Assembly (NCBI GenBank): GCA_007026445.1
Contig: VDMD01000007.1
Location: 744,001 to 808,000 of the forward strand
Source of the DNA: Schizophyllum amplum
Taxonomy: Eukaryota; Basidiomycota; Agaricomycetes; Agaricales; Schizophyllaceae
Length of the DNA: 64,000 nt
Direction: 5' to 3'
Shown here: positions 11,221-23,403 of the stretch, piece after piece
Numbering within the stretch: the first letter of the stretch is position 1
Layout: each line of letters opens with the position of its first letter
Program-made: the position numbers and the translations under genes
Notes under the pieces: generated by a model
What the model was told of the DNA's origin: nothing
What the model saw: only the letters and a program-made list of their open reading frames with translations
Database searches by the model: none

Positions 11221-11227
11221 TTTATAT
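11221..11227 (-). promoter_or_regulatory. TATA box upstream of the Ser/Pro-rich gene
   Basis: TATAAAA on the minus strand, about 150 bp before the ATG at 11070. It argues against a start farther upstream, since transcription would begin roughly 30 bp downstream of the box. Confidence 0.45.
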
Positions 11228-12806
11228 CATGAGCGCGCGGAGCCTTCCCCAGATCTTCGATCTGATCTGTAGCTTGGACCGGCACAAAGCGCCGGCATGA
11301 AGCTTCCGAGCCGTCCTCATACGCAGCTTCCCGGTCAAACTTCCGGGAGAAGACGTGAAGAAGACGTGGATTCTGGCCGGAGAAGCAGAATTTATCTTGC
11401 CTTTTTCCCGAATTTTGATTGTCTTTCGCGTGAGCAAAGTGTCCTCGTGACATCATCAACAATTGACCTTATCCCCTTCTAGATGTGGCGCCGTCGCTCT
11501 TGACTTCAGACTCAGAGTCTCAGACTGTCACCAGTCGGACCAAGTGCCGAGCTCAGCACCTGCACTGTCGAACGGGCAGGACAGGGGGAAATTAACGGCA
11601 CCCGGATCGCAACAGGGCCGTCACACGATTCTCGAGAGCATGCAACGCGGTCAGGTGCCTTTGCAACCTCGAGATTCTGAATCACAGAGACATGCACACT
11701 GACACCAGTGACAGTGCCTCTTAGGAAGACGCTGCACAGTACAAGGGACATCTTCTGAATTTGCGGAGGCCGGCGGCGTAGCTGCAGCACGCAACTCTAT
11801 CGTCCGCCTGACTGGCTCCCGCGCCATCGCGTCGCAAGCCTCCCCATCCAGACGCTAAAACGTTGGGCGATCTTCGCAACTTCCACCACCGGTTATTCGC
11901 ATTCAAGGTAGGTCAGGAAATACACCACCCGGGTGAGTTTCGGGCGCTCAAGGACCTCTTTTCATACGCGATCACCCGGCTGGCCGACACAGAGTCACGC
12001 GGAACTTACGAGCGTGTGCGCCCGTGATTACTGCAGTGAATGGTGCGTACTTCCACACCCTATTCTCAAGAAGCAGCTCCCACTTCGAGAGAACGCTGGA
12101 TGTGCAGTGGTGATTCGCGGGGCCGTCGTCTTTTACGACCTTACCCCTCAGAGCCTCGCACGCCGTGCGGAGGATACCTGGATACTCACTGATTCCTTGC
12201 AATTCCTCGCTTCATTGCTCGCCCCCATCATCTCCGTAACCCGTTGCTTAGTTCCCGGGTCGGTGTTACTTGCCTGCTCGTCGCGATCCGCTACCGAACT
12301 CTGAAGCTCCAAAACACCGGTGAGCTCATTCTTTATGCTTGCACGACCGCCTCCTTGGTCACGGTGGCGCGCCCTAGCATGTCCGCCGCTACATAGACTG
12401 ACGCTGCTAAACAGATTGACGTCGCCAACGCGCCAGCAGGCGTTTCTTACGGCTGATCACCCCTGCTCGGCGCAGCGTCACGACGGCGTCGAAGAGTCGC
12501 AGCGGCACTCGTCCGGGAGTCGCAACACGTCTTCCCGCTGGTTCGAAGAGGACGCGCGGAAGATACTCCTGTTTTGTCTACAAGAACCCGCCGTCCACAG
12601 CAAGTCCACAGAGCGACGGAGTCGTGTGACAAATAGGCGCTGGTCTTGCTTCAACGCTGATCGATTTCAGGAATGAAGACCACACAAAATCTCCATTGAC
12701 ACTAGACCAGTCTTCAGTTCGGGTTGTGGTCGAGAAGCGCGCACTCCAGGCCGCAAGCGCCGCCGTCCGCGACGTTGAGGAAGCCTCCATAATGGGGTAT
12801 TCTATC
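11228..12806. other. Gene-free stretch
   Basis: No frame with a recognisable domain or a coherent exon series on either strand. It lies between a gene promoter and the first copy of a dispersed repeat. Confidence 0.45.
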
Positions 12807-12843
12807 ATATGGGCGGTATAGTGTACAAAAACCTCTTTTCAGG
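12807..12843 (+). repeat. GGGCGGTATAGTGT dispersed repeat, copy A
   Basis: Carries ATGGGCGGTATAGTGT followed by CAAAAACCTCTTTT. Related copies lie at 18029-18090 (minus), 18416-18452 (plus) and 19199-19255 (minus). Downstream of each copy a looser ACGACGCA segment recurs, so the repeat unit is probably about 100 bp. Confidence 0.75.
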
Positions 12844-12986
12844 TAAACAGCACGCACTTTGTCGTTTTCCCATCCTACGACGCACCTGTGGCGAAATCAT
12901 CGATCTTGACACACTTTCCCTTCAAGTCATCAGAGGGGTATATATGTACTATCAAGGTCAGTATGACAGCTGGGAAGCGCGGGAGC

Positions 12987-15900
12987 TATGGTGGGATTTC
13001 TGCATATTTAATCAGCGATGAATATATGCTTGATTTCAGGCTTGTTTGCACTCATCTCAGTCGCATGTAAGGATTTTGTTCTTGATTTCTGTCGGGTGCA
13101 ACAGTGAAGTTTTTGCGAGAAACACTCAGTGTGATGGCGATAAACACTGCATTATAGATGCAGACACCGACAAATGATGCTGTGGCAAAGCCAAACACTG
13201 CGACAACTGTTGAGAGGGTGCGACAAACTTCAGACTGAGCCGACAAACAGATAGCCTAGGCGACAAACATAACATAATTCTGCACAATACAAACACATCG
13301 TAAGTCTGCAGCCGACAAAAGGATGCCACAGAACTGAGGCGACAAAAGGCCCCTGAACTTAATATTCCCGACAAAGTATAGCTAGGGACTCCGGGATCAG
13401 GCCCACGGGCACGGTCACCTTAGCAGGCGAGCGGCTCGACCCGTAGCAGCGCTGATGCGCGCAGGTGAGCCCTGGGTGAGCCCGCCGCCCGCCGCTGTCA
13501 GCGGCGGCGCAGCCTCTGTAGCTCGAGCTGAGCTCTCACAAGCATCAAATAAGAAACTGCATATAGTGTGTAACAGTGTACATATGCAGCTATACATGTG
13601 TAAATGAGGGTAAGGGGGTGGTGCTGTAGGAAGGGCGTAAAATTGCACGCGTCGACGAGCGTAGACAGCGGGTCGCGCGCGCAGCGCAGGAGTGCACGCG
13701 TGGCTGTCTCCCAGGCGCAGGGACACTACGGGAGACGCGAGGTGCGCTCGCAGCCAAAGCGCGATGCGAACGCGCCGCTCCGCTTGGCAAGACACGGGAA
13801 CAGGGCGGCGGTCGGGCATCTTGCAAGCTTGCGACAAGCGGGTCTGCGTGCAATTAAAGAGGGTGTAAGCGTTGCTCTATATGCGCGCGCCGCGCATTGC
13901 AAGGCCTCGCACCCGCGCTCACGTCATGTGGGGGAAGGGGGGAGAAGGGGCATTGAGGTGGGAGTAGCGCGTTTGCTGTGTATACGTTGGGCCTGGCTTG
14001 CGAGGAAAACACGCGAGGGTGGAAGCATCCGGCTGTACATGCCCGTCGAGCATAGCACCGCGGATTCCCGGTGTGATCAGTACTCAAGCGGCGTGCGCTC
14101 GGGGGAGGGCAGAATCGGGTGCGGGCATGGGGATAGAGGTGGGGATCGTCTTGGAGAGACGGGCACTTGCTGCCCAATGGATGCCGCGCGACGGCTGTCG
14201 CGCTCGTCCCAGGTGGAAGCAAAGCGAGGCCCAAGGCAGGCAGCGCGCAAGCACTTGCGCGCTGCCTGCCTTACTTCCCGTCACTCTCCTATCAGAATTC
14301 ACTGCATGGTAAGTTATTATCAGACAGCGCGCTGGGCGAAGCCACGCACCTGTAGCGCGTCCGCGCACCCACGCCGCGTTGGACACGTCATCCCCACCGG
14401 GGGCGTTGTTGGGGCACACGGCAAGGTCCGATACGTTCGCGCTCATCGTTTGGAGTCTCGTAGAGGTGAGCGGGAAGGATGTAGACAGAGAGAGGGCAGC
14501 CGGAGGGGTGGCGGTGGTCGTGGTAGAAGCGAGAGGTGTTGATGGCGAGAGTTGGCGTTTCGGACCGGATCGCCGGGCTTCGCCACCGACGCTCGATGAC
14601 CATGGCGGGGTTCCGGAAGCCTTCCGGCGCGATTTCAGAGCCGTTATACAATAGAGTACCATCAAATACCTAGGATCTGGAAGAGAAAGCAGGAATAGGG
14701 ACCCTGAATGGTATCATTTACGCTAAAAGCTCCAAGCAGAATTCCACCACTACTTCAGGTGTAGATCAGGACTTTCTGAGCTCCCATCTCATAGCTGAGT
14801 TACAGTAAAGGCTGGTAGATGCATGGAAGGCCTTTCTATGCCATATTCAGGCCCTTTTATAACCTGAATCGTGCTAGATGAATTAAATGAAGAGAAAAGG
14901 TGATTAGGTACTCCTGACCGGTGACCTCTATAGGGACTGCAGTGAGGTGCATATCTAATATATAGTATAGTTCTAAGTATATCTGCAAAGGCTGCAAGCG
15001 ATTGGCGCCCGCGATCCGGCAGTATCTCGCTGCGTCGCGCTGCGAACGCGCTCGAAATGAGCGCGTGCGTGACGTGACATAACGTGTCGACGTCCCCTCC
15101 CGCCGCCATCCCCACCGCGCCTTCCGCTCGGAAGCGGGTTGATGGGCGCGGTCTCTTCATTATAGGGGCATGGGGGACTCTGGGATCCCCCCTCAGGTGC
15201 GTGCGCTTGACGCGCTTGCCAGCGGTGTACTAACAATGTATCAAGTCTAGTCTAAGCTGTAGAGCGTCGTGCGCTCTGCAGGCAATTCTGCCCACCTGGC
15301 AGGTTTCCAAGCGGCAGCGCCGCCATACCGCCACCACTCCCAGAACAACCGACCGTGCCATAGCGCGCTCACGCGCTCCAGTCGTGGGGCCCCCACTGGG
15401 CCCCCATCATGCACGCCGAGCGAAAACGCGCTCGCTTCCCCCGCCGTACCCCTCGCTCCACCCGCCTCTGCTCCCGCCTCCCAACCGTACAACACCGCGC
15501 ATCATGCGCCGGCTATGTTGCGCGGTGAAAGGGGGGAGCAGGCGGCACGATCACCCGCTAGGTGGCCTGCCTGCGGCACCACCTCCTCCCGCCAAACCGC
15601 GCTCTGCAGTGCTCTCAACACCACACGGCCGCCCTCCTCGACGTCCCAGCGCACCGCCGTCGACGCCTGCCGTCACTCCACGCTTGCCCGCTGCCGTGCT
15701 CACCTCACGCGCCGACGCTGCACCATCTTCGGCGCCGGCGATCTCGGAAGCAACAGGCTAGCTCCTGGGATCGTGCTCGACGTAATTCAACCTCCCCCCC
15801 TCACACCCTCCTGCATACGCGCCGTGTCCGCACTCTCTGCCCGGAGCCGCGCTTGGTCGTCCGCGATGAGCAGGCGATGGGACAATGTGACACGAGTCCA

Positions 15901-16407
15901 AGCGGTTGCCTTTTACATGCACCCATGCCAGGGTGCACGAAAAAGGAAGGTGCCGGGTGTCCCCTCACAGTCTCAGGAAGCAACAAAGTCCCTAGATGCT
16001 AGAACTTGTCGCGCCAACATGCTCCCAAGTTTGTCGCATCCTATCTCCCTGTCTGATTTTCATGCATCAATACTATCCCTCGTTGATTCATCTGAGTCCC
16101 ATGAAATCACTTGTTTGTCGCAATGTTCAAGGGCATCATTCCTCGGCCTTCCCTTGTGGTTTGTCGCTATCATATCTAACTTGTTGCCCATTGGAACACA
16201 TTTCATCGCAAAGCCATACTAATGACTACTTTTGTCGCCCTCCCAAGAAATGTCAATGACTTTGTCGCTCTGTTTGTCTGTATTCATCGCATTTTAGAGC
16301 ACAGTAGCGACAAGTCCGTATTAGCACGAATAGCTGTTTTTCTCTCGGAAGAGGTCTAATTACAGCTTTTGTTCATCGCTGATTAAATGTGCAGAAATCC
16401 CACCATA
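12987..16407. mobile_element. Non-autonomous TIR element, 3421 bp, with GCGACAAA clusters
   Basis: Ends are 36-bp TIRs (12987-13022 and 16372-16407), TATGGTGGGATTTCTGCA at the left, with a single mismatch. Both are flanked by the 7-bp repeat CGGGAGC (12980-12986 and 16408-16414). The left subterminal 400 bp contains seven CGACAAA motifs (about 13167-13376) and the right 400 bp at least five TTTGTCGC motifs (about 16029-16270), i.e. the same motif inverted, as expected for transposase-binding arrays. The GC-rich interior has long arginine-rich frames on opposing strands but no transposase. Family not assigned. Confidence 0.82.
14233..14272. repeat. Perfect 19-bp palindrome with 2-bp spacer
   Basis: Arms 14233-14251 and 14254-14272 are exact reverse complements (AAGGCAGGCAGCGCGCAAG) separated by CA. 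It lies inside the 3.4-kb element and could fold into a very stable cruciform or RNA hairpin. Confidence 0.9.
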
Positions 16408-18028
16408 CGGGAGCCATGTTGGTGCGGGCAGAGAGTCTGCCGTTCAGTGACGGTTAGCGGAGTTTAAAAACAGGTGATAAGCGCCCGGCGCTTACCGAAC
16501 TCCATTGTTCTCGCTGTCACTGTGCGTTCAGCCTCTCGGACTCACTCGAGCTTCTCAAGTTGCTATAATCTATATATTCATTGTCTTCTACATCCCCTCC
16601 GTGCAATGGCACCTCGCAGGTCTCAATGAAGTAAGTAGGAGCCAGCGACTGTAGTAGGATATCCCATTGTATTCCAAGCGTGAAGGACTCGCCAGATACT
16701 TGCCAGATACTCAAGGCTATGTCTTGAGGCCTTACGGTGAGATCAGGCCACTTCATCTTACATGGCTTATCGATATCATTAGCAGGCTTGATTTCAGAAG
16801 ACTTCAGCACTCGCGCGATCAATGCCACGCGAGTGCATGGAAGTGGGGAGGCAGAACTGCCGCCTACGGATTTGAGTTTGGCCGTGTTTGTCAAAAGCTT
16901 CTCCCCGCCAAGGTATTGAAGGGGTACATTTTCTCGTGGCACGAATTTCCTGGCACCCAGCGAAGTGCCGAATCATGTTCTTGGCGACATTTTCTTGGAT
17001 TCTATCGGGCGAAATTTTCTGAATCGCGCGAGAAGCTTCGGTGCATGTTGACCGGCCCAACTATTGGAGGGTAGATTTTCATCCAGACCATATCGCGAGA
17101 ATTTGCCCGATACGATCATGCAAAATGTCCTCAGACGCGTGAATCCGAAAACCGTTCGCCGATCCGTGGCGTGTGTAATATTTGCATGTACCTTTACTGA
17201 AATCAGGGCCAAAACACGCACAATCGTGACGCGATGGTGATTTCGACGCGTTCCGTCACGCGTCTGTCACACCCCCCTCGGTCGCGCATTCGGTCGACTG
17301 TCGTCCTGCAGCGACCATGGCGCGCTCTTGACGCGCTCCAAAGACATTTTGGACATCGCTTAATGGTCTGTATGTGCTGGATCTATCTCCCAGAGCCTGC
17401 GGGAGCTCTCCACCTACATATATGATGATACCCCAGGTGCAGACATTGTAGGACCCTTTCTCTTGAACCAGCACACTTATCGCGCCATCCTAGATTCAAC
17501 ATATAGTTCTCCTATCACCTCTACACTTCAGCGTCATTTATGGTGTCCTTCTGAATATTCTATATCCTCATTGATCTGGAGTTCGGGTGTCAGAAAGAGT
17601 CTTTGTGGTATATCCTGTGACTTAAAGCAGCCAGAGACTTCATACTTCGTACTTTGCTCCTAGGGCCCTATCCATATACATCTACGCACTACTCTGGACG
17701 GCCTGCCTCAGCGATGGGTGGCTACTAACAGTGTCAACTCGGCTTCAAGAATTTGGTGGCTGTGCTATTAGTCAGCCGCCGATCACCTTCGGGCAGTTCT
17801 GCCTCCCCAATGGAAGAGGCCTCTGTTGTCCCCCGGCCGCCCCACTCAGGTAACTAAGTACTACTAGCGTGCCATCAGCGTGGCGGGGCCTGTAAGGCTT
17901 GGATTATATGGAAATTCAGGGGCATACATGCCAGGAACAGGTGTGTCAATATGCAAACTCACCGAATTATGCGTCGTTTTGCAAGAAATCCTGCAAGAGT
18001 GCGTCGTGCGACTGAATCAGACGTCCTA

Positions 18029-18090
18029 AGTGTTGCAATTCCTCGAAAGGAGTTTTTGGACACTATACCGCCCATACTATACCGCCCATA
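18029..18090 (-). repeat. GGGCGGTATAGTGT dispersed repeat, copy B
   Basis: Minus-strand copy in which the ATGGGCGGTATAGT core is tandemly doubled. Downstream (leftward) it keeps the GCAACACTT segment shared with copy D. Confidence 0.7.
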
Positions 18091-18415
18091 CTATCACTCG
18101 CGTGCACGTCCGCGAACGACACGTGCATTCTGCCTCTTGTCTCTCGCTATGACGCATCGCAACCGAGTTTATTCGACCCAAACGCGCCCCCACGTCTCGC
18201 CCTTCTTCCGTGCCAATATCTCGTTTCTTGACTTCTCTTCGTCTCGAACTCTGCCCTTCTTGAGTTCTTTGCATCCTTCTCCCTCTCCAGGAAGCTCAAA
18301 ATGAAACGAAGATCAGTTCTCAGACTTGATGACCGCCTTCTTCCTCGGTTCCGGCCTACCGACGCATTTTAGGAGGACCAGCAGGCGGAATTGGGGTAGA
18401 AGTCGAAGATGTCTG

Positions 18416-18452
18416 TATGGGTGGTATACTGTGCAAAAACCTCTTTCGAGGA
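18416..18452 (+). repeat. GGGCGGTATAGTGT dispersed repeat, copy C
   Basis: Plus-strand copy, ATGGGTGGTATACTGT then CAAAAACCTCTTTCGAGG. It diverges from copy B across about 330 bp. Confidence 0.65.
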
Positions 18453-19198
18453 TAGTCAGCGCTTCCCGGTTTTGGATGGTGGAACGACGCACGAAGCTAA
18501 CGATCGCGTTCTTGAAAACGACGCTGGAGGGCACATCAACGTGAGTCCATGTACACATCACGTTACTTGTGTCCCCTGTCCGTTCCGTCCGGAGGATGAT
18601 ATCAAGGGGAGGAGGGGAGGCAGGGAAGGGGCGAGCAGGGGGGTGGCGAGGTGGTCAGGGCTGGTCAGGCGGGAAAGCGCGTGAGGAAGGCGGGCGCGCG
18701 TGTTACCGAATGAAGGACGACACGCCCTTCGTCATGCATGTGGGATGGAGGAGACTGGCGGATACGGGGAAGCTGGGCTGACATGGAATGGGTGAGGGCA
18801 TAGGTAGGTGTGAGATGGTAATGTATATAATTCGGGTTGCGTGACGAGGGTATAAGAGACGCTACCTCCCTGACTATCGCCTGTCATCTGATAACAACTC
18901 GGGCAGCACAAAAGGATTGATCGTCAAACATACAGGAGGGCGGATTTGCTCATTTGAAGTGCCGTGGCCACGGTAAGGCGCATGCGGTAAGCGCTGGCGC
19001 TTACCACCAAATTCTGTTGAACTCCCACGGTCAGTTGAGCTCAACTTGCTTCCCATATGCCTCAGCCATCGTCCTGGCCTAGGGAATCGGTCAGGTTCTC
19101 GCCACATAGGTCTAGAGCAAAGCTCGAGAAGAGAGCGTCGAAATAAGCCTAGAGGAAGAATTGCGTGATGCGTCGAAATATGCGAACGCCGGACAGTA

Positions 19199-19255
19199 AG
19201 TGTTGCAATACGGTAATACCTCGCCAGAGGTTTTTGCACACTATACCGCCCATAT
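19199..19255 (-). repeat. GGGCGGTATAGTGT dispersed repeat, copy D
   Basis: Minus-strand copy with CATATGGGCGGTATAGTG, CAAAAACCTC and a downstream GCAACACTT segment. Same core as copy A apart from the base after GTGT. Confidence 0.7.
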
Positions 19256-20214
19256 GTCTGACCACCGGCGCGGATGTGTCGCTCTGTCGACCACTTACGA
19301 TCACCTTACGATGCTTGTCAACCAAAATGCTGGTGATTTTACACTGGATCGCTGCGGAAAGCAGTGGCCAATTGGCATTCTGGTCGCTTGTGAGGAAAGG
19401 CCACGCTTCCTGTGTCTCGCGCGTTGCGTCTTGATCAGTAGAGTTTGAGTCGGTCGACCGTCGTATGCAGAGTCTATATGGACATCTCCCTATGCGGCAT
19501 TGTATACCTTCGTCAGGCAGACTGTTGGAGCAAACGAACACCTGTCACGTGACCGCAGAGCGGACCCGCACCTCGTGATCAACTTCCCTTACTGCGAGGT
19601 TGATACTTACCATCGTCTTTGTTCTTCGCCCGTCGTCCTTCGCGTTGAGATTCGCCTGCGACGGTATGATCGATGATGATGCCCATAAAATTCAGGGTCG
19701 TTCACTGAGAAGCTCAGCGAGTGGGTGTCTCCGCGGCCCTTCAGCGCTTCAATGATGGCGGTCAACACGAGCTGGCAGCTTGAAGTGAAGAATCACTCGA
19801 CTCGGCATCATCGTCACGTCTCGCAATACCGACAAGCAGTATCCAAGTTCTATTGTACAGGGCAACAGCGCATACGGCGAGTACAAAAGGTACAAATACA
19901 CGATCCATGTCATGTGAAGACAGACTGAGAAACCCAGAGAAGCGAACGCGGCGGATAGAGTACAAGTTCGAGCTGTGCAAGTCCTAGAAAATGCATTCGA
20001 CGGGCTGGTCCGGCAGCGCGTGAGAACCAGCCTTCCTTCTTTGTGGTAACATACATCGTCCTATCCTGCAGAAGAGCTGCGAGATACGCTGAGCGCGACA
20101 TCGAGGTTGCCGCGGGCGCACGAGTATTCGACGCTGCTCGTCGCGAGGCTGGCACAGCGAATACGAAGTTTCGCCTGAGTGTGAAGCGTCCGATCCAGTC
20201 GCGTGGCCGACGAG

Positions 20215-21635
20215 CTACGCCGTGACGCGTCGTCGCGCACGCTCGCATTCGCGAGAGCAATATTTGCGTCCAGATGTACGGGGATGCAGACCACATTCTC
20301 GGCAGAGGGTGCGCGTTGCACATTCACGCGAGCAGAAGGGCGCCGTGCTTATGCGCTGTGGGCGCGAGTGGCAGAACTGGACATATGCGTCAGCGAAGGC
20401 TCCTGATGACGGAAGATATCGAGCACGCACGTCGCAGAGCGTCTTCTTCGCACATTGAGAGGAGCAATATAGCTTGCCGCGCTTCTGAGGGGCGACGTGA
20501 CACCGCTAGCCATGGGTTAGAGGAGTACGCCGAAGCATTCAAGCGCTGGCTTACCTGGCAGAGCTCGTTCCGCTCGCAAGTCGAACAATAGCTCGACTTC
20601 GAGGACGCCAGGCGCACGTGGCACGTCTGCAGGAGGATGTTGAGCCAGAGTGGCCACGTTGTCTGAACAAAGGCAGCGTACCACGCAATTTTCACGCGTT
20701 CTACCCCGCTCCTCCCTCAGTTTCGTGCGAAGGCGGACGAGTGCCTTGCCGAGCTCATTGCACCCCTGTCCATCTGTACCGATACCCCAGAAGCCGTTAT
20801 TAGGAGACGTCTACATGCGGGTGATCAGTCAGCAGTTTTATGTGGCCATGATAGGGTGCCGCCATACCTCGACGAGGTCGCGGTCGCCCGTAGCGAGCAA
20901 CTCGGTCGCGATACAGTCGTGTTGCGTGAACTTGAGATACAGTGTGAGCTCCATCTGCGGGCTTTCGTTAGCTCAAAGACGCCATGGTCGACGTAGGAGA
21001 CGCACCTTCTGCACGTTCACATCCATCCAATCTGATCGAGCGTATGGCTGAAAGCGGCGAGCCTCCCAGAAGGCGTCGCAACCGTGCGGTGAGACGGTAC
21101 GGATGTGCTCAGCAAGCTGCGGGTACTGGCGGAAGAACTGTACAAGGTGTATGAGCCGCCGGTAGACCGATGTATGAGAGGCGATCTTACCTTGAACGCC
21201 TGGAAGAGGTGCTCTGCAGTCGGATACATCTTCCCATTATACTCGACCGGGTACAGCGCCATGTTGGAAAAGCTATGATGGGTGCCCGTGTAGTCGTGGC
21301 TTTCGCAGCCATCGAAGACTACAGGTGAGGGTCGACTCGAAGGTGCCTTGGGATCCGACGCGTTGACCGGAGATGAACAGCTGGAAGCGGACTTGTTCGA
21401 GGGTGGTGCCGCCCTGCACGGAGAGGTACCACCGTTCTTCAGTGCGGATTTTGCAGGGCGGGCGCGCTCCTTGGAAGGAGGGACGGGCTTGGGGGACGAA
21501 ACGTCATGGTCTGGCGATTTGACGAGTTGAAGATTTTCGCCTTTGTCTGCGGTGGCGTCGAAGTGCACGGAGCGCGTACTCGACGTGCTAGATAGGGAGG
21601 ATTGGCTGGAGGTGCTGCCTACGTGGCTAGGCATT
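20215..21635 (-). CDS. NADAR-domain protein with C-terminal zinc-finger repeats
   Basis: The N-terminal 104 residues are Ser/Pro-rich. A complete NADAR (YbiA-like) domain spans about residues 105-260. It reads SFSNMALYPVEYNGKMYPTA, EHLFQAFK, then after introns FFRQYPQLAEHIRTVSP, DAFWEARRF, LYLKFTQHDCIATELLATGD and NNGFWGIGTDGQGCNELGKA. Bacterial NADAR proteins are known to remove ADP-ribose from guanine in nucleic acid; the catalytic role here is inferred. The C-terminal part carries three Cys-rich segments: CSTCERNELC, YCSSQC and CRECGLHPRTSGRKYCSREC, typical of treble-clef or ribbon zinc fingers. At least five introns; one near 20680 is uncertain. The start at 21635 is the first ATG after a GTATATAG box. 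Length about 370-380 residues. Probable role: nucleic-acid or protein ADP-ribosylation turnover. Confidence 0.85.
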
Positions 21636-21706
21636 ATGCTTGTCAGAAAACAAAGATAGGGAGTCGCAGCAGGGGGATACGAGCTCACCAGGGTCCTTCA
21701 CAATCA

Positions 21707-21714
21707 CTATATAC
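21707..21714 (-). promoter_or_regulatory. TATA-like box of the NADAR gene
   Basis: GTATATAG on the minus strand about 75 bp before the ATG at 21635. Inferred from sequence and spacing only. Confidence 0.35.
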
Positions 21715-23403
21715 GTTCCTCAAAGTGGTGCCACTCAAACGACGTCAGGGAGCGCGCGTGCGTCGAGTGTGATAGCGATAGGGGGGTTGGCCATTCAGTT
21801 GCAACGCGGCGGCGCAGAAGGATGCGAAGGATGAGCTGGATAGTGCCGATCGTGCACTCATGCGCATCGAGGACTCGAAGGAGCCACTGATGGACAGGCC
21901 GAACCCAACGCGATCAACTACCGTAGGTTGCGGAAAGCGCGCTATGACCCCGGAACGTGTTGAGCTTCCTATTGAGGACAACCGCACAGTCAAGTGCCCT
22001 TGGTTAGTTGTCCTGCCCATGTTTCAGTATGCCAACTAGCACTAACCCTCGGAAAAACCCAGCACTCCCCTGCGCGAGCCGGACGCGGGACTGGCCAGCT
22101 CCCTAACCCGGTGGACAAATCGAGAGAATATTGTCTCGACCTCGAGGCAGCTTGTAGGAAGAGGTTACAGATATAGCTTGTTCGCTTGGGAATTCATCTC
22201 GTCGTAGCGCGCAGCAAAGGAAGGCGGACGGACTATCTGTGAAGTGCGCTCAGGACTTCGGGCGCTTACAATTTCCGGGAGCCCACGAGGGAGCCCATGA
22301 GTACCGTAGAGCCGGGGACACGTCGAGGAGGCCACCTGTCCCAAGGTCAACGGAAGGACGGGGGAGTGTAAAGATGAATCAGGCCCCTTGCGAGTTTAAT
22401 ATGATAGTCTTGATGCGTTGGTTGAATCTGGACGATGGTATGAAATGATAGCCCAAGTTAATTGATCCTCAGGGTCCACGCTACTGTAGGGAGGACGATG
22501 AGCTCAAGGAAACCCTGCAGAAGCAGCCGCTCCGATGAGCGCAGCTTCATACCTCCATCGGGTCATGCCAGGAGACGGAGGAATTTGGCGAACCTGTCCT
22601 GAGAAATCTGGATATTTGTGGCCAGTTGCTGCCAGCTGGCTTGGGCGTTGGCCATCAACGCCCCTCCGAGAACTGAGGGTCATGAAGGAAGGATTAACCA
22701 GCTGACTGGTCGCTATTCAGATAGAACCGACCGGAATAGTGACAATGAGACTGAAGGACATTACGAATGCATAAGCGAAGGTTCATTCATGCGGCCCATC
22801 ACGAAGTCTGAGCCACCTATCCCTGTATCGGGCGCGAGCGTCAGCGAAAATACTCCACGCCAGAGCTTCTGGCTTACCTCCGGCTCGCATAATGAAGGGC
22901 GAAGAAAGTAAGATGTGACGTCGTGGCCATAGCGCGAGAACTTCGCACGCGTATAGATGCCCCCTCGGGGTGAGTGTACGCATGGAGGACACGAGGCGGG
23001 GCGCAGATCCAGCAAATTCCGCCCCGAGCGCCCCACCAGTCCGACGCGGTGGCGGACAAGGATGGAGCGAACCATCAGTGCCGAGGGTTTGGGTCAAGGC
23101 AGGAACGACCGTCGGACATTATGCCATGAGATACACCCAGGATACACCCTGTAAAGTAATACATGCGCGCTATCAACGATTCAACGAAGGAGGTATAGTG
23201 AGCGTTGGACGAGTGCTAGAGCGGGACGATGAGTAAAAGACGAGTAATCCAGCCCAAAAAGCGACAGCAAAGCATACTGTTCCCACAACACCCAAGCGTG
23301 TCTAGTAGTGATAATGATACGGATACAATAGTCCCCAGTACAAGGTGAGTACATTCTGCAAGTTCCTCAGCGCATATTCGAGGCTTGCGGGAGAATGACG
23401 AAC
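21715..23403. other. Gene-free stretch
   Basis: No frame here shows a known domain or a coherent exon chain. It lies between the promoter of the NADAR gene and the 3' end of the GPCR gene. Confidence 0.45.

Larger units (their letters stand above)
16415..20214. other. Gene-free stretch with dispersed repeat copies
   Basis: Nearly 3.8 kb without a supportable gene. Frames are short, lack domains and do not chain through plausible introns. It contains three copies of the GGGCGGTATAGTGT repeat. Probably repeat-rich or relic DNA. Confidence 0.5.

Noticed and set aside
13604..14542. 312-codon plus-strand frame inside the 3.4-kb element
   Set aside because: Arg-rich, no domain, overlapped by open frames on the other strand; consistent with stop-poor GC-rich DNA.
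15269..16222. 317-codon plus-strand frame at the right end of the 3.4-kb element
   Set aside because: Runs into the GCGACAAA subterminal cluster, has no domain and resembles low-complexity Ser/Pro/His noise.
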